Assembly: GCA_001799895.1 (NCBI GenBank) | Contig: MGUI01000016.1 | Span: 1-59,680 of the forward strand | Reading direction: 5' to 3' | Origin: Elusimicrobia bacterium GWD2_63_28 | Lineage (GTDB): Bacteria; Elusimicrobiota; Elusimicrobia; Elusimicrobiales; UBA9959 | DNA length: 59,680 nt | Part shown: in pieces, positions 59,596 to 59,680 of the stretch | Position numbering within the stretch: the stretch's first letter is position 1 | Layout of the letters: each line of letters opens with the position of its first letter | The notes under the pieces: generated by a model | Database searches by the model: none | Told to the model about the DNA's origin: nothing | The model's input: the letters and a program-made list of their open reading frames with translations, nothing else | Program-made: the position numbers and the translations under genes

Positions 59596-59655
59596 ATCAA
59601 CTAAAATGTTACCGAAGCGGGTATCGTTAAATCACCTAAGATGTTACCGAAGGGG
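59596..59655 (+). repeat. Pair of 25-nt direct repeats at the window edge
   Basis: 59596-59620 and 59631-59655 match at 22 of 25 positions with core ATGTTACCGAAG, 35 nt apart. Such tandem sites occur at transposon ends, but the window stops here. Confidence 0.6.
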
Positions 59656-59680
59656 CTTCCCCCTTCCGGGAGACATTTAT

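Overview
The window is a G+C-rich piece of a Gram-negative bacterial chromosome. It encodes an RND efflux pump, a twitching ATPase, outer-membrane and periplasmic proteins, and FtsA. Genes are tightly packed, many start and stop codons overlap as ATGA or TGATG, and most genes after 12 kb lie on the minus strand. The mix (tungsten aldehyde oxidoreductase with its cofactor genes, AddAB-type nuclease, a REP-associated transposase, many signalling proteins) would suit an uncultured lineage such as an Elusimicrobiota member. That placement is an inference; no rRNA or other decisive marker is present.

Layout. 0-1.3 kb: 3' end of an RND pump gene. 1.3-7.2 kb (minus): glycogen synthase, galT, scpB, scpA, trpS and a site-2-type protease. 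7.2-8.4 kb: a RAYT transposase framed by a perfect 27-bp inverted repeat. 8.4-13.1 kb (plus): nucleotide-sugar dehydrogenase, a histidine kinase with a glycine-rich linker, tRNA-Arg(GCG), a small Cys-rich peptide, a ThiF-like E1 enzyme and PpnP. 13.1-15.3 kb (minus): PilT with an apparently duplicated N-domain, and an outer-membrane protein. 15.3-26.3 kb: a molybdenum/tungsten locus (aldehyde:ferredoxin oxidoreductase, a MoaD/ThiS-like carrier, MogA, MOSC, MoaC, MoaA, MoeA, TupCBA), interrupted by an unusual SDR protein and a RAYT-like hairpin element. 26.4-33.4 kb: membrane protease-like protein, REC-MBL fusion, a 1-pyrroline-5-carboxylate dehydrogenase homologue whose catalytic Cys is Arg, a metal permease, a ferritin-like protein and a DUF4105-like protein. 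33.4-53.9 kb (minus): SSB, phospholipase D, MazG-like and YgjP-like proteins, addA-addB-adenylate cyclase, 5-oxoprolinase genes with a PxpA-PxpC fusion, MutT, DnaQ-like exonuclease, TPR protein, DinG and an MBL protein. 53.9-57.7 kb: accessory region with an HNH protein, a Fic/RhuM remnant, a RES-Xre toxin-antitoxin pair and a Schlafen-AlbA regulator. 57.8-59.4 kb: TfoX-like protein and FtsA.

Functional links. TupABC imports tungstate or molybdate. MoaA, MoaC, MogA and MoeA build the pterin cofactor. The oxidoreductase is the obvious client. ssb, addAB and dinG form a scattered DNA-repair set. Two of their promoter regions (ssb, addA) carry the same palindrome, which also precedes the RAYT gene, the Schlafen gene and, in diverged form, ftsA.

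The most distinctive feature is the set of dispersed palindromes. Family A lies just upstream of start codons. Family C lies 0-20 nt after stop codons of minus-strand genes. Family B is a 39-nt near-perfect palindrome. A fourth type, with GGGGACGyTGAT ends, links the RAYT gene to a gene-less hairpin beside moaC.
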